Assembly: GCF_021018805.1 (NCBI RefSeq)
Contig: NC_086283.1
Span: 16,009,162 to 16,073,161 of the forward strand
From: Prinia subflava
Lineage: Eukaryota > Chordata > Aves > Passeriformes > Cisticolidae
Direction of reading: 5' to 3'
Length of the DNA stretch: 64,000 bases
Positions within the stretch are counted from its first letter, which is position 1; every line of letters begins with the position of its first letter. The position numbers were made by a program, and so were the translations under genes. Under the pieces are notes generated by a model. The model was not told where the DNA came from and did no database searches. It worked only from the letters and a program-made list of their open reading frames with translations. Positions 50,702-62,345 of the stretch are shown here, piece after piece.

Positions 50702-50907
50702 GATGTTTTGAGGGATAATTCCCATCCAGTGGTGCCACAAAGGAAAAAAACCCCTGTCATGGAGGGACATTTTTTTATATTTCCCTTGTAGAATCATAGT
50801 TTGCATAAGTGGGTATTCATGCATGGATCTACAGGAAATGTGAACCTAGGCTCAGGGTGAGAATTACGCACTGCAGAAGACTCCGGCTTCCGCTGCTGTA
50901 CAGATGA

Positions 50908-50912
50908 CTTGT
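50908..50912. repeat. Target-site duplication CTTGT, left copy
   Basis: It is identical to 51727-51731, directly outside the 814-bp LTR. Confidence 0.9.
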
Positions 50913-51726
50913 TGTCTTGGTTTGAAAGAGAGGTATCTGCTAGGAAGGGGGCAGGACCTCCCTAGAGATGGAGAATTCAAATCCCCTCCCTCCAAATTAT
51001 TCTAATTTAGAAAATTAAAGGGGCTTTCAGACAGAGGTATGGGGATAGGAATAACAGTTCTTTACTAGTATATATGACAAAACAACAAACAAACAACAAC
51101 TACAGCATTAATAATAAACAGAACCAGGAACCTTGAGGGCTTTCTTTCACAAAAACGCCCAGGGCAGTTTGATCTCGGTGCCCCTGCAGGACTCTGAGAG
51201 GCCGAGCTGGAAGGAAGGAAAGTCCCGGGCTGGTGGATGAGATGAGGAGCTCTGTGCTGGTAGCTGGAATGGCAGGGGGTGTCCCGGCAGGGCTGGGCAG
51301 GGCAGGGCTACAGAGTAGCAGGGGAACCTCAAAGCTCCGAAGAAGCAGCGGCGGTGGGGGCAGGGCTGGAGAAAGCGAGCTCAGGATTCCTGGGTACACG
51401 AGCAGATGGATGATAGATTTCCCAGGACGAGACAGAGGCAGAGTGAGGGCCGTGAACTCTTCCTGTAGTGGGGACAGCCTGACCGTCCTCCTCAGCGCTG
51501 AGAGCAAGAGTGAACCCCCCTCCCCCAGCTCTGTCTTCTTGCCTTTCCCAAAGCTCATCATCTCTCCCCTCTGAGGGACACTCCCAGAGACTTAAAAACA
51601 ACAGGTGTAGCCTTAATATCCTTCAACTACTTCTTTTGTTCTGACTAAGTACAGTCATTAGGGTTTCTTAGAAACTTATGGGAAAAAATTCTGTAAGTGA
51701 AAAAGAGGCAAATCTAACCCCCAACA
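50913..51726 (-). mobile_element. ERV solo LTR (814 bp), minus strand
   Basis: On the minus strand it begins TGTTGGGGGTTAGATTTGCC and ends CTTTCAAACCAAGACA, with TG...CA termini. The flanks carry CTTGT at 50908-50912 and 51727-51731. The 3' part on the minus strand ('gaaagcccctttaattttc', 'aataatttggagggagggg', 'cctctctttcaaacc') is the pattern I know from abundant passerine LTRs, and 'agtaaagaactgttattcc' sits where the polyadenylation signal is expected. Its middle is GC-rich and unlike the host. No internal gene or second LTR is seen. The 153- and 113-codon frames inside it are on opposite strands over the same bases and look like composition artefacts. Family assignment (ERVK-like or other) is uncertain. 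Confidence 0.9.
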
Positions 51727-51731
51727 CTTGT
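51727..51731. repeat. Target-site duplication CTTGT, right copy
   Basis: It matches 50908-50912 and follows the LTR end CCAACA. Confidence 0.9.
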
Positions 51732-51826
51732 CTGTATAATACTTCTGACCAGGTTCCTGAGAGAGCCATTAGGAGATCCACAAGCTGCAAAAAAACAGGT
51801 TTAGTTATGGATTAGAACCTATACAA

Positions 51827-51846
51827 TTTTTTTTTTTTTTTTTTTT
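51827..51846. repeat. Poly(T) tract, 20 bases
   Basis: An uninterrupted T20 starts about 100 bases beyond the LTR. No retrocopy is recognised on either side. Confidence 0.93.
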
Positions 51847-53635
51847 CTCATCAGTATGGCTACACAGTCAGATCCACAGAAAGAAGAGCTCAGCTAGATT
51901 TGGGCTGTGCACTGGAAAAGGAAACAGAAAGCCCAAAAACTCTGGAAGTTTCCTAGAAGATGTGGTATCAGTGACTGCTGGCAGACACTGAGTTTGGAAA
52001 TGCACCTGGTGTAGTGTGAGTTCAGAGCCCACTCAGCCTGGCTTGCTCAGTGGCCTCAAGGCTGCCACATCAGGTCAGGTTCTGTCAGGATGTCATTGCC
52101 CTCACAGAGCAACCACTGTGTCTGAATGAATTAAGTTTACAGTGTTTGTACTTAATTTTCAGGAAATTATAAATTCCTTTTCTCCAGAAACCTTGACACA
52201 GTCCTGCACTGTAGGCTTAGGGTGGAGCAACTTCTGTCTTTTGTGCTGCTTTTATTGAACAAGTGTTCCAGAAAAGCAAGATAGCTTGTGTTGGTAATTA
52301 CTTTAAAATGCAGAAATTTCTAGAAGGTAGAAACTATCAGTTATTATGTTCATTACATTTAGTTGTTAACTTCTAGTACCTGGGAACATTCTCCTGCTTA
52401 ACTCTGTGTGCAAAATGAAATTTTAATTTAATTTGTTTAATTTCATTGTGTACATAGATGATGTTTAGTAAATTTATTAAGATTCTTTTTACACTTTGTA
52501 CTCCTTGCTAAAAAAGTGATAGATTAGCTAGTCATTCTGAATAAGCAATTTGTCAAGCCTGTAAGCCATATAAAATTAAGTGCATATATAATTTATTGCC
52601 TACTCTAGTAGTAGAAATAATGTACATTTGGCAAATTCCAATTAAAATAATCAAGAGATTATTCTTTTGATACAAATTTATTAATCAGAATTAATTATCT
52701 TTAAAATGTGTTTTAAACATGGAGTACTACTAACCTGCAACATAGTAAATTAATTTCTTTTCTTTTTTAATCAACAATTTAATAAAAAATATGGCAAATC
52801 AGTAACATAAGTGTAAAATGTATTTTGTAACACTTCCTGATATTACATATGAAGAATCATTAAGAAGATATTTCTCGGCTGAAGTTATCAGAGCAATTTC
52901 TTATATTATATTTTGGATTTCATCTAAGGTAAATTAAATGAAGGTATTTTTTGGTAAGTATTTTCATATCGAAGATATCTGAAGCATAACTTTCAGTCCA
53001 GACTACTTTTCATCAGATAGAATTTATCTTGTTTGTCATATCTCTAATTTGCATGCATGAACAAATGCCGACAGAAAATAAGTTTATTTGGAGGCTAACA
53101 AACACCAAATATTGTGAACTTTGCAACATACAGGTTGACAGGTTTTCTATCCAGTTATAGTACTTATTATTAAAAAGGCATAGCTAGAAGAATGAGCATT
53201 TTTTTAACTTTAAATTTTGATTACCAAATTACCAGGACCACAGGAAAACAGAATCTGAAAGTTACATTTGCAGCAGTTACTGAAGTATTTTGATTGTGCC
53301 TTGCAGGAAGAAATCACTCTTTCAAGTTATTCATTCTGATAGATTACTCATACACCCTTCCTTTCAGGAATCTGCAAAATTACATGGATCTGAACATGCC
53401 ACAAAGTTTTGGGTTCATGTTTTGTTCTAAAGCCAGAAGAAGCCAGTATTTTGAGCAAAACCAGAAAGGTTTTGATCTCATGAGAACTTTATCATTCATA
53501 AATGGAACTCCTGTTGGACTGACTTAACTGATTACTGATTGCAAGGTCTTTATGATTTTGGATTAAATATACCAGAGAGTAACAAACACTGTAAATTAGG
53601 AAATGTTTTGTGATAATACATGTCTCTGCAACATG

Positions 53636-53658
53636 AGCAACATGTGTGGCATGTTGCT
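53636..53658. repeat. Hairpin AGCAACATG-tgtgg-CATGTTGCT
   Basis: A perfect 9-bp stem has a 5-base loop. The stem does not extend further outward, so a microRNA precursor is unlikely. Confidence 0.75.
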
Positions 53659-55068
53659 ACATCATAAAAAGAATATTTTTTTTACAATTGTTATCTCCTC
53701 ACTTTCTTAATCAGTAATTATGAAACTGATCTAGGAAAACTTGGTGACATTGGGGTTTTTTTTTATCCAGAGCTGGGAGAGGCAAAGAAAATTTTTTCCT
53801 TTACAGCAGCTGCTAAAGAAGCTACAAGCCTGAAGAAATACTGCTGCAATAAATTACAGAATAGAATTTCAACAGATGTTACACAGATACTTGTAGATGC
53901 TGCTGTGGAAATAAACAATTTTCAAGTGCACAGGTTTTCCATTTAAGGACAAGTAAAAAAATATTTGCAAGTAAATTAAACTATATCTAGGGTATTTTTA
54001 ATAAATCAAATATTGAAATGGAAATCACAGAGAGGCCTGCAACTGCTTGTCAAGTTTGAAACTTGGGGGAAAACACTCTTGAAAATGAAGAGCTTTCTTA
54101 AAAAATAAAGATGCATTCACAATTTTCCAAAATTCTTACAAGGGATCTGAGTCCCCATATCAAATGTAAATGAAAGCATCAACTGCAGGAATTCGATGTG
54201 ACATTAATTTTGAACATGCTCATCCAAGGCAATGTTTAAACAAAGACTTCTACTATATTAATTATGATTCTTGCAAATGAATGCTAAACCCTGCATTCTG
54301 ATTACTTCAGGGATGTGTACATCCATCTTAGGGTAAGGCTGGCTAAGCACCTGCCTAATTGAATAGACTGGTATCTAAACCTCCTTGGAATGCAAAACCA
54401 GACAAAAATATTCCTCTCGTTTCCTTTTTCCTGTGCAGCTAAAAGTACCCTGAGAGGTGTAATTGCCTCTGCTTATAATAGTACACAATGCATAGAGAAA
54501 TAATCTTGTAAAAGTTCACTGTGTTTGTGATTTATCCACAGCAGAAAGGAAGTGTGTGTGGAAGCTGGAAACTTGCCTACTGTGACCAACATGGATCTGT
54601 ACATAGACACAACATTTTGAAAAGAAGTGTATAATCTCTCTCATATGGAGTTATGTAATGTTTTATTTGATATTAAAAAAATGTATATCTAGAAGAATTC
54701 CTATTTAGCTAAACATTTTTTTAGTATTGAAAAACAGATTTTATCTAATTTATATATTTTGGTTGATTCATACTATACTTTCCTCTCTTCCAGCAAGAGA
54801 ACTCCATCTGTTTAATGGATAACTAAGAGATTACTTTAGATCTCAAGCTTTGTGATCTGTCTTGAAATATTTGGACTATTTTCGTACTTAATAGCCTATA
54901 TATGCTACATGCTAACATATTAACATTTGAAATTTAATTAATTCACGGTGATTTTCAATTAGAGGCCTGACTTGCCTTCCGTATTTGTCTCTGAAACAAT
55001 TTCGTAAATACTACAAAATACCTTCATGTATGGGTTTTTTATTTTTAAATGTAATCATAATATATTAT

Positions 55069-55085
55069 ATTATATTATATCATAT
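55069..55085. repeat. Short (ATATT)n repeat
   Basis: About three tandem TATAT/ATATT units lie in AT-rich surroundings. Confidence 0.7.
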
Positions 55086-56655
55086 CTTGAAAAACTGCAT
55101 CATATGTTCGGACATGAGTTAGTACCATCGCACTTTCCTTTTTTCAAGAGGTTTTTTTCAGTAAGGTTTTATAATGAAAATAGGTGTGCAAATAAAAATG
55201 TTGAGATTTACAGAGGTGGTGAATCTTCTATTAGTCTCATATCAAAGGCATTATTTAGTAGCTGTGAGTGATGAAATAAAGTCACTTGGACTTAGGTGCC
55301 AAAGTACAGATTTCTCTTGGTGACAAGCTAAGGCACACAAGTGGGAACATTGGCCTAAATTTCAAACTTTTTTTTCCCTTTTATGATGTGATGTCATATA
55401 ATCAGAATCTGTCATTCTCATCACCTCATGGTAGTTCTGCAGTCAGGCTGTGACAGTTCAGATTTAATCTCTCTATGAATTATTTTAGCAGCTTAAGGAA
55501 ACTGAAGTAAGTGGACTTGTTACTTCACCAGTAATGAATACATGATCTTTTGGGGGCTTGAACGCTTGTTCTTCTTGTATATTTCTGTTTTCTCTGTCAA
55601 AATAGTCTACCATTCATATTCTGCTTCTTAGCATTTTTTGCTGTTCTGTACAAAATATGCAATTTAACTCCACTGGCCCTTTCTTTCACAGACTCAATAG
55701 GGCTAACCGCAACTGGCATGCTTCGGTGAATTGTTTCTTGAATTTCAGGGCTATTATATGAGAAAATATACTTATATGATCTATATCTATATATTATGTT
55801 TTTCTCCACAAATCTTCTGAGGTTCTGTTGCCTTCTGTGTTCATTGCCTTTAAGCTTTTAAATGGCCACATTTGGTGGTGAATTCATAATTTTCATCTCT
55901 TTAAATGTAGTCCCTGAACTCATGCAAGTACTTTTTACAAACTGTGAAATATTTCTGTGTTTTGGCAAATTTAGTCCAAGTACAAAGGTGATTGTAACTC
56001 ATAGGAGGCTGCTCTGCTGTGACCACCTTCTTTTTATTCAGGTAGCTAATTGCCAGTAAGCTGCTTCATTGACAACCTGACTCTTTAATCAGCTTTGTGT
56101 CTGCACACCAGGAGTGTTTTCCTATGTTTTGGATCATGATTTTAAAGATATTATCACTTGCATACAAAAAAGCCTGAAGTATCAAGTGTGGCTTGTTTTT
56201 CCATCCACCTTTGGTGCACGCTGTGTGTGCTCTAGCAAGGCCTTGTTTGTGTGTAACAAGGAAACAGGGTGTCCATGAACAGCCCATAAATTTGGGTTGT
56301 GTTTTCAGATATTTTTATGACTATGTAAATTGAGCACACATTGAAATTTGATAAAACTCATCATTGTCAGATATTATGTAAATACTGGATGCATATGAAT
56401 GGTCCTTTTATCATGCCGTGCAGTGTTTTGTCCTCCATCAGAATAAAGGTAACAATGCTTGTCTTAAAAAAGGTCCATTGACTTTTTTTTTTGCAGCTTC
56501 TTGGATGGGAATCAGTGCTATTTGTAATTCTACACAGTTTAAATAATAAAGGGTTGGTTACTGGGACACTGGCCCTTTTATTTAGAATAATGCCTTTGTG
56601 TTGAACTTATTGCTTATGCTTCATTTTGTTCCCTGTCCCTAGATCAATTTTACTT

Positions 56656-56760
56656 AAATAAAAAAACAAACCAAAAAACCAAAAAAACACCCCTCCCCCC
56701 CCCCCCACAAAAAACCCAAACCCAAAACCAAAAAAAACCCCAAAGAAAACCAAAGAAGCC
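56656..56760. repeat. A/C-only low-complexity tract with C12
   Basis: About 100 bases are almost all A and C (CAAA/CCAAAA steps), including twelve consecutive C at 56695-56706. The minus strand is a G/T tract, and its translation is a meaningless Gly/Phe/Trp-rich frame. This is simple sequence of slippage origin. Confidence 0.9.
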
Positions 56761-57825
56761 ACACAATAGCTTTCTACTGCACTCCGGCTGTTCTGTATTA
56801 GTGTTTGATGCAAAACTGTCTACGTAGATTTTTAGTATTATTTTTACACATAAACACCTCCATAAATTTTCCCAGATCTTCTTTCTCAGGCAGTTTTTGA
56901 TATCTGTGTTAGCCGAACTCTGGTTCAACATTTATTTGTCCATTGGTCTGTACATCTGCTCCAGCTGAAATGTCCTCATGAGAGCTTAAGCAAAAGGAAC
57001 CAAGTTAAGTGTCAAAACTAAGTGTGCTTATCCATAGCTTTTAGATGAAAGTTTTAGTCAATGTATCTTTTTCTTTATGGTATTGTTCTTACACCTATTC
57101 CTGATTTGCACATTCTCATGACCACATTTTCAGTGCAGATGCTTGAAAGAAATTTTTGTAAAGATAACCATCTGGCTGGTCAAGAAAGTTCTATCAAATT
57201 AGTTTCTCAGGAGGTAATCTGTTGAAAAGAGGCATTGTAATTGAAATCTTACTCACAGATGTCGTGTCTCCTCTTATGACAGAGAAGTAGCAATATATTT
57301 ATTGATATAAAACAGTGATTTAACAAAGATTGATAGTTAATGTGGCAGGGGTTTGACAAGATCCAATGGCAAGGTACACTTGATAATTTATTGCATAGAG
57401 GACAGGGCTAGATAAAATTGCAAGTACACCCTCCCATTGAGTCATGAGTTTCAGAAAGGACTTCCTTGCTTTTTAAACTCCCTTCTGAGGGGAATTTGGG
57501 TGCAGCTGGATCTAGAGTTAGTCTGAGACTTGGTCAAAAGTTTGTGTCTAAAGGATTATATGTCTACAACCCATCCTTTATATCACTTATCTAAGATTTC
57601 AAAGTTTACCATACTGTTATTCACACTGCAAATCTGTTGCAAGGAATTGCTTCACCTCAAGGAGTAGTTTTGAGAGGCTTCCCCAGTCAAGGGGAGATCC
57701 TGGTATGCAGCACACTGCCATGCCAGGGAGTTCACCAGGCTATCCCCTATTTGTGGAGTAAGATGATTGACTTACAGTAATATTTGGATACCAGCTGTAC
57801 ATTGGGTTGTTGCATATTTAATCTC

Positions 57826-57908
57826 AAGAGACTTGGAGAGGTCTCTGGGGAGACCTTGTGACCTGTCCATGCTCAAAGGGAGCCTGTAAGAAGGATGAGG
57901 ACAAACCT
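57826..57908 (+). mobile_element. CR1 LINE scrap, plus strand
   Basis: The text 'cttggagaggtctctgggga', 'gaccttgtgacctg' and 'aaagggagcctgtaagaagg' corresponds to the CR1 sense segment usually read '...ctctgcggagacc...' then '...gaagggggcctacaagaaag...'. Only about 80 bases remain and the edges are uncertain. Confidence 0.65.
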
Positions 57909-59222
57909 TCTGAAATAAATAAAATTGCCCATAATAGCTCCAGCAAAGCAGGGGAAACACAAGGGAAAAGCCAGCTTTGACCAGTCATCATGAAAATGCA
58001 TTCCTGAAATGAATGACAGGGACATTATATTTTTCAAAGCACTTCTTTCTATGCAAGTTCAGGAATAAAGAGTGTGCTGGACCTATAGGTGATGTGCATT
58101 GAGTTACTTCAGTTGAAGTAAAGTCAATGATTTACAGAGCAGAGGATGTAACCCAGTATTCTTACAGTAGAGCTATTTGAGACTTGGAAGGTTAACAAGA
58201 TACCATTTTAGATGAGGTGTGTCTATCGAAGAGTTAATATTTAAAATGTGGAAACATTTGCTTGTTGTCTCACATATGGAGATTTGGCTACAGGGGAGAT
58301 TGTTCTCCTATTTGTAAAATGGTGATTACTTAAGTAATGTTTTAATGTTTTAATTTGGCAGAACCCAGGCTTCAGTCTTGAGGAATGCAGCTTCAGAGGG
58401 CAGCTAGGGTTAGTTTGATTTACTAGGGATGGTTGGCTGCCTTACATTTCTCTCATAACAAAATAGGGCTTGCTTGCTGAGTTACTTTATCTTAAGAAGA
58501 ATGAAATTGTCTGTGTTTTGGCTAGAGCAGGTAAGCAGATGCTTTCCCTCCTTCTTTCTCATATGTTGATTAAACCTTATGTGCCATTGGCAGATAGGAA
58601 TTCTGGGCTGCCTTGAGGGGGCATCTGTGGTGTGCTCCTTTTATCAAATACATTCTGGTAAGAGACCGAAAAACCTGCCTGCTCCAGCAGACCAATATGC
58701 AAAATAACCTTTTATTTTAGCCAGTGTCTCTAGCTTTTAATCTGCTAAAAACAGGCACTGGTAAGGCAAGGACAATGCTATGGGAGGCACAGTGCTGCCA
58801 TGTGCTGCACATCTTCCCTCAAATGGACATCTCAGGGTGAGTGGGAGAACAGCACTGAAGATGTTCTTGCTCAAGTGCTCAAGTGTTCTGCTGCTCCAGG
58901 CTGGACACAGACATGCTGGTGCTGAGTAGTACTCTTCAAAAAATGATTATTTCATATGAACCAGTTGTCTTGCTTAATCAAATAACTTGAAAAATTATTT
59001 AAAATAAGTAGTTTCATTTAATTGTTTATTTTCCCCTTAAAGTCTGTTCAGGATTGTTTTGATTTAAGAACTTCCTCAGGAAATATAATCTGGGATTTTC
59101 TTCCTTTGCATGCCTATGGGCTTGCCATAGTCTAAATGACAATAAAATGTTGAGAGAGATTGATGTCATAAATCTCCCAGGTAACCTGCTGAAGATGATA
59201 CTGAAAATGCAATAGTTTTATA
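57909..59222. other. Noncoding stretch, no gene seen
   Basis: Ordinary AT-rich sequence with no recognisable gene or repeat. Confidence 0.5.
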
Positions 59223-59290
59223 AATCATAGAATACCTCAAGTTGGAAGTGACCAATAAGATTCATTGAGCCCAAGTTCCAGATAAAACCT
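59223..59290 (-). mobile_element. CR1 LINE 3' scrap, minus strand
   Basis: The text 'aatcatagaatacctcaagt', then 'tggaagtgaccaataagat' and 'tcattgagcccaagttcc', matches the CR1 subtype whose 3' end reads '...atcctgagttggaaggg...' then '...ggatcatcgagtcc...' on this strand. The terminal octamer (CATAGAAT) marks the CR1 3' end. About 70 bases are recognisable. Confidence 0.82.
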
Positions 59291-62050
59291 GTATTTCCTG
59301 GGCAGCCAGAAGAAGCCAGACTGAAAGACCTTCTGTGAAAGGACTAGCTTAGAAAACAGTGCCAGACAGTCTTTGAAGTTGTTTTATCTTCTCAGTCTGG
59401 TCTCAGGAACTCATGGGTTGACTCCTGTGCCCCAAAGATACATTACTTTCCTATTTCCTATAGATTCATTGTTTTGTCTTTGTTCAACACAAAATGTTTG
59501 TTATTGCTTGGTTGCTATTTGTATACAAAAAGTAGCATTTTATCTCATGCCCCAGGTCTCTCTCCTCTGTTGTATATCTGTTCTAAAAGGTGTAAACAAA
59601 TCTATATCTCTTAATTTGCCTACTCCTGCTACTTAAAAAAGAAAAACCCAGACAAAAAGTAACACATTTAACCTAGTTTTCAATGCATCACTGTATTTTG
59701 AAAAGTGAGTATTCTGATTCATAGGACAGTAATCATTATTTTCTGAGCTAAAAAATAAAAAGTAATAGTTTTCTGGGTAGATGCTTTTCCTACATTTATA
59801 TAGGAATTTTTCACTGTATTCACAAGGAAACATTAATGAATTTGGTATTTTTTAACTGACAATGCATAGAAATGTAGATGAAAGAGTGCAAAAGTGGAGG
59901 GACAAACTCATGGATCTTAAAAATTTTAGTGCCAGCTATTCTCCTGATCCAGAAATCCTGATTATATAAATTCATTGTGGTATAAGAATTTACTCAGGGA
60001 AGTTTTTCATTCTTTTTATCACACAGGCTCCAACATTTCTTCAAGCTGTTGAGTGTCTCTTTAGTTGGACAGCCCAAATTTTAAAGTATTTGATTGAAGA
60101 TTTTGTAAATATTTTTTTGCCTGTTGTGATGCTTTACTTGTTCTCTACCAAAGAGGATGGATCAGCTAGAAATAATACATAAAAGGGATGATGGAGAAGC
60201 TTCATATGGAGAACTGAGGGAAACGTACAGGAATTAGTACACCTGTAGATTGAAACAGATGGATTGAAGATTTTCAATGGCATTGGAGATTCATTCATCT
60301 TCTAGTTAGTAGAAATGTAGGTTAAAAAAATAATAGTAGTAGAAATTCTTTTCATAGTGTGAAGCAACAATAATACTGCAAACAAAGAGAAATTACTATC
60401 CTAAACTCACATTTTTGAATTCAATTTTTTCCACTAAAATGACAATCACAAACATTACTGATAAATTTTTTTTGTCAATTTTTTTTTGTATTCAGTATAT
60501 TTCATTACATAAAAGTTCTATTTCTTTTTAGTCTATTCTCTGTCATACTTTGAGCTTTTACATTTCTTTTAGATGCAAATATTTGCTTTGGGGAGCCTTT
60601 TTTTGTGTGTGTGTTTTAAAAAAAAATTCCTTTTTTGTTCTTGGTTACTGCTGTCGCTTCATAATATCTGGTGAATTTTTGCAAGGTCTGAGAATGCATG
60701 CTGGTAGAAGTAGCTAGTAGTTCTTTAATTAATCCCAAAGTCTTCTCACTCAGTATGTAGCCACTGCATTTCCATCTCTCCAGACATTTTTCTTATTTAA
60801 AATGTTTTTTACATGAAATTTTCTTAGGAAACAAAGTTTCTTCCACAATTATGAATTATTCTGCAAATTAACATCCAGCAAAGAAGGTATATCCTTCATT
60901 ATGCTTTGTCATTGGATACTTCAACTTTTCAGTTTATTATAAAATAATATAAAGTACTGATTTAAGTGGGGAAAAAAGGGGTTTTTCTATCTTAGGATGT
61001 AAAAGATTATTTGTTTACATCTTTTGCTGTTATGTGTATATATCTTTACAGGCCTCAGAAAGCATTAAAAAAAGCTTAGAAGCAAAAACCATTCAGAAAC
61101 TTAGAATCAATATTTTATTCTGTTCTGTGTACCTGGGGCTGTTTCTGTATTTTACAGTAAATGATCAGTGAAAAGAGCAAGGACTCTGAATGTGACTCTT
61201 TACATTTTCCCCAGTTCACTGGGTGTCTAGATACCAAAGTCAAAGTTTGGGATACTGTTGCAGTTTGGTCTCCAATAAATTAATTTCTTAAATCCTTTTT
61301 TATTTCTTTCCATGGTTAAGTTGCTTTGATGCCCTTGCCATAAAAGCAAAAAAAAAAAAAAATCCCTCACCCAAAACCACCTCCTTTTGATAAGCTTGAA
61401 CTCTGAAAAAACCCCATTTCTCTTGCTTATTGCGACAAAGGGAATTCACTACTCTTTGTTTGACAACGTAGAAATCCCTTGACTAGAGCGAGGATTTGCC
61501 AGAGAAACAAAAACAAACAGAAGCTATTTGCATAGTCATGCCTTGGGAGTGTGGCTCATGAGGTACCACTGTTTGAATTAAGCCCCACTAGGTATGAAAC
61601 CTCTGCTACTAAACTGCTTGTTATTCCTATGCAGCAAACATTACCATTCAGAATCTCAGTCTCCTCATCTGTAAAGCAGAATACTGCTATCTATAAAATA
61701 ATTTGAGTACTCTTGGTGAAAAAATGCAGATGCACTTAAGCAGCAAATAGTATAAGAATACCTTCCTGTAATTTCATGCTTCATTGGGTTGAGCTTTATA
61801 CCACCATCTAACTAGAATATCCATTTCAGAATGAAAGATTAAATCTAATGGTTCTGATTATGAAAATATCTTCTACTGAAAATATCTGCTACTGAAAATA
61901 TCTGCTGCTATAAAGCAGTGTCTTTCTGTACACATGCTGCTTCCAGAAATGTTTCAATCAGTGTGAGATTTTACTTCTCTGTTGTTCTATTAACCAGTCA
62001 ATGATCAGCACATCCTAATACTTCACCAAGTTATTTTGAATGATTTTTTT
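59291..62050. other. Noncoding stretch with three 16-bp tandem units
   Basis: No gene is seen. Homopolymer runs occur near 60466-60488, 60600-60630 and 61348-61362 (A15). A three-unit 16-bp tandem repeat is at 61861-61908. Confidence 0.5.
61861..61908. repeat. Three tandem copies of a 16-bp unit
   Basis: Units are 61861-61876, 61877-61892 and 61893-61908, all starting TGAAAATATC. Unit 1 differs from unit 2 at position 12 only or nearly so, and unit 3 differs from unit 2 near its end (CTGC against CTAC). This is a recent short-period duplication. Confidence 0.9.
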
Positions 62051-62051
62051 C

Positions 62052-62345
62052 TTTTTGACAGGAGCCCTCCGTCAAAAAGGGAGGATTTTTTCAAACCCTC
62101 TGTGTCTGATGGTCTCTCAGTGCCTCTGGAAATCTGAGACCCTTGTGCCCGACCAGCCTGTCAGTGTCCCATAATGGGGACTCTGCACAGAGCAGCCCAG
62201 AGGCACAAAATTCTCTGCCTCGGCTCTCAGACATAGAGTCAATAAAACAAAGATCACACGCGCAGTGAGCGTAACTTTGGGATACAAGTGAGAGTTAGTT
62301 ATGACAATGACAATACAATGAACAAAGTTCATTATGAGGACAGTG
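62052..62345. other. Unassigned CpG-bearing patch led by a hairpin
   Basis: It opens with inverted TTTTTGAC (62052-62059) and GTCAAAAA (62071-62078), an 8-bp perfect stem around 11 bases. It then shows about seven CpG within roughly 280 bases, including 'cacgcgc', whereas the surrounding sequence has very few. A 71-codon minus-strand frame (62117-62332) crosses it but has no known motif. It could be part of an unrecognised LTR or other insertion, or a small regulatory or exonic segment. I cannot decide between these. Confidence 0.4.

Larger units (their letters stand above)
39801..50907. other. Long noncoding stretch with a candidate conserved element
   Basis: About 11 kb holds no gene and no transposon that I can name. 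Points of note are a homeodomain-motif-rich segment at about 42230-42490, an AT-only patch at 45039-45130, repeated 'taatcacaatat' with an inverted 'attgtgatt' at about 45618-45657, a 26-bp tandem duplication at 49565-49616 and a short hairpin at 50683-50701. The longest open frame in the window (185 codons, minus strand, 48982-49539) lies here and has no recognisable domain. Confidence 0.5.
51847..57825. other. Very AT-rich noncoding stretch
   Basis: No gene is seen. From about 52120 to 54000 the sequence is notably AT-rich and free of recognisable transposons, which could mean old constrained sequence or only a low-GC isochore. Small features are a 9-bp-stem hairpin (53636-53658), an ATATT repeat (about 55069-55085) and an A/C low-complexity tract (56656-56760). 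Confidence 0.5.

Noticed and set aside
51100..51601. Overlapping 153-, 113- and 90-codon frames on both strands
   Set aside because: All sit in the GC-rich middle of the 814-bp LTR, overlap each other on opposite strands and have Pro/Ser/Leu-rich text typical of noncoding GC-rich DNA.
56607..56931. Gly/Phe/Trp-rich minus-strand frames resembling a membrane or glycine-rich peptide
   Set aside because: They are a direct translation of the A/C low-complexity tract at 56656-56760, not a protein.
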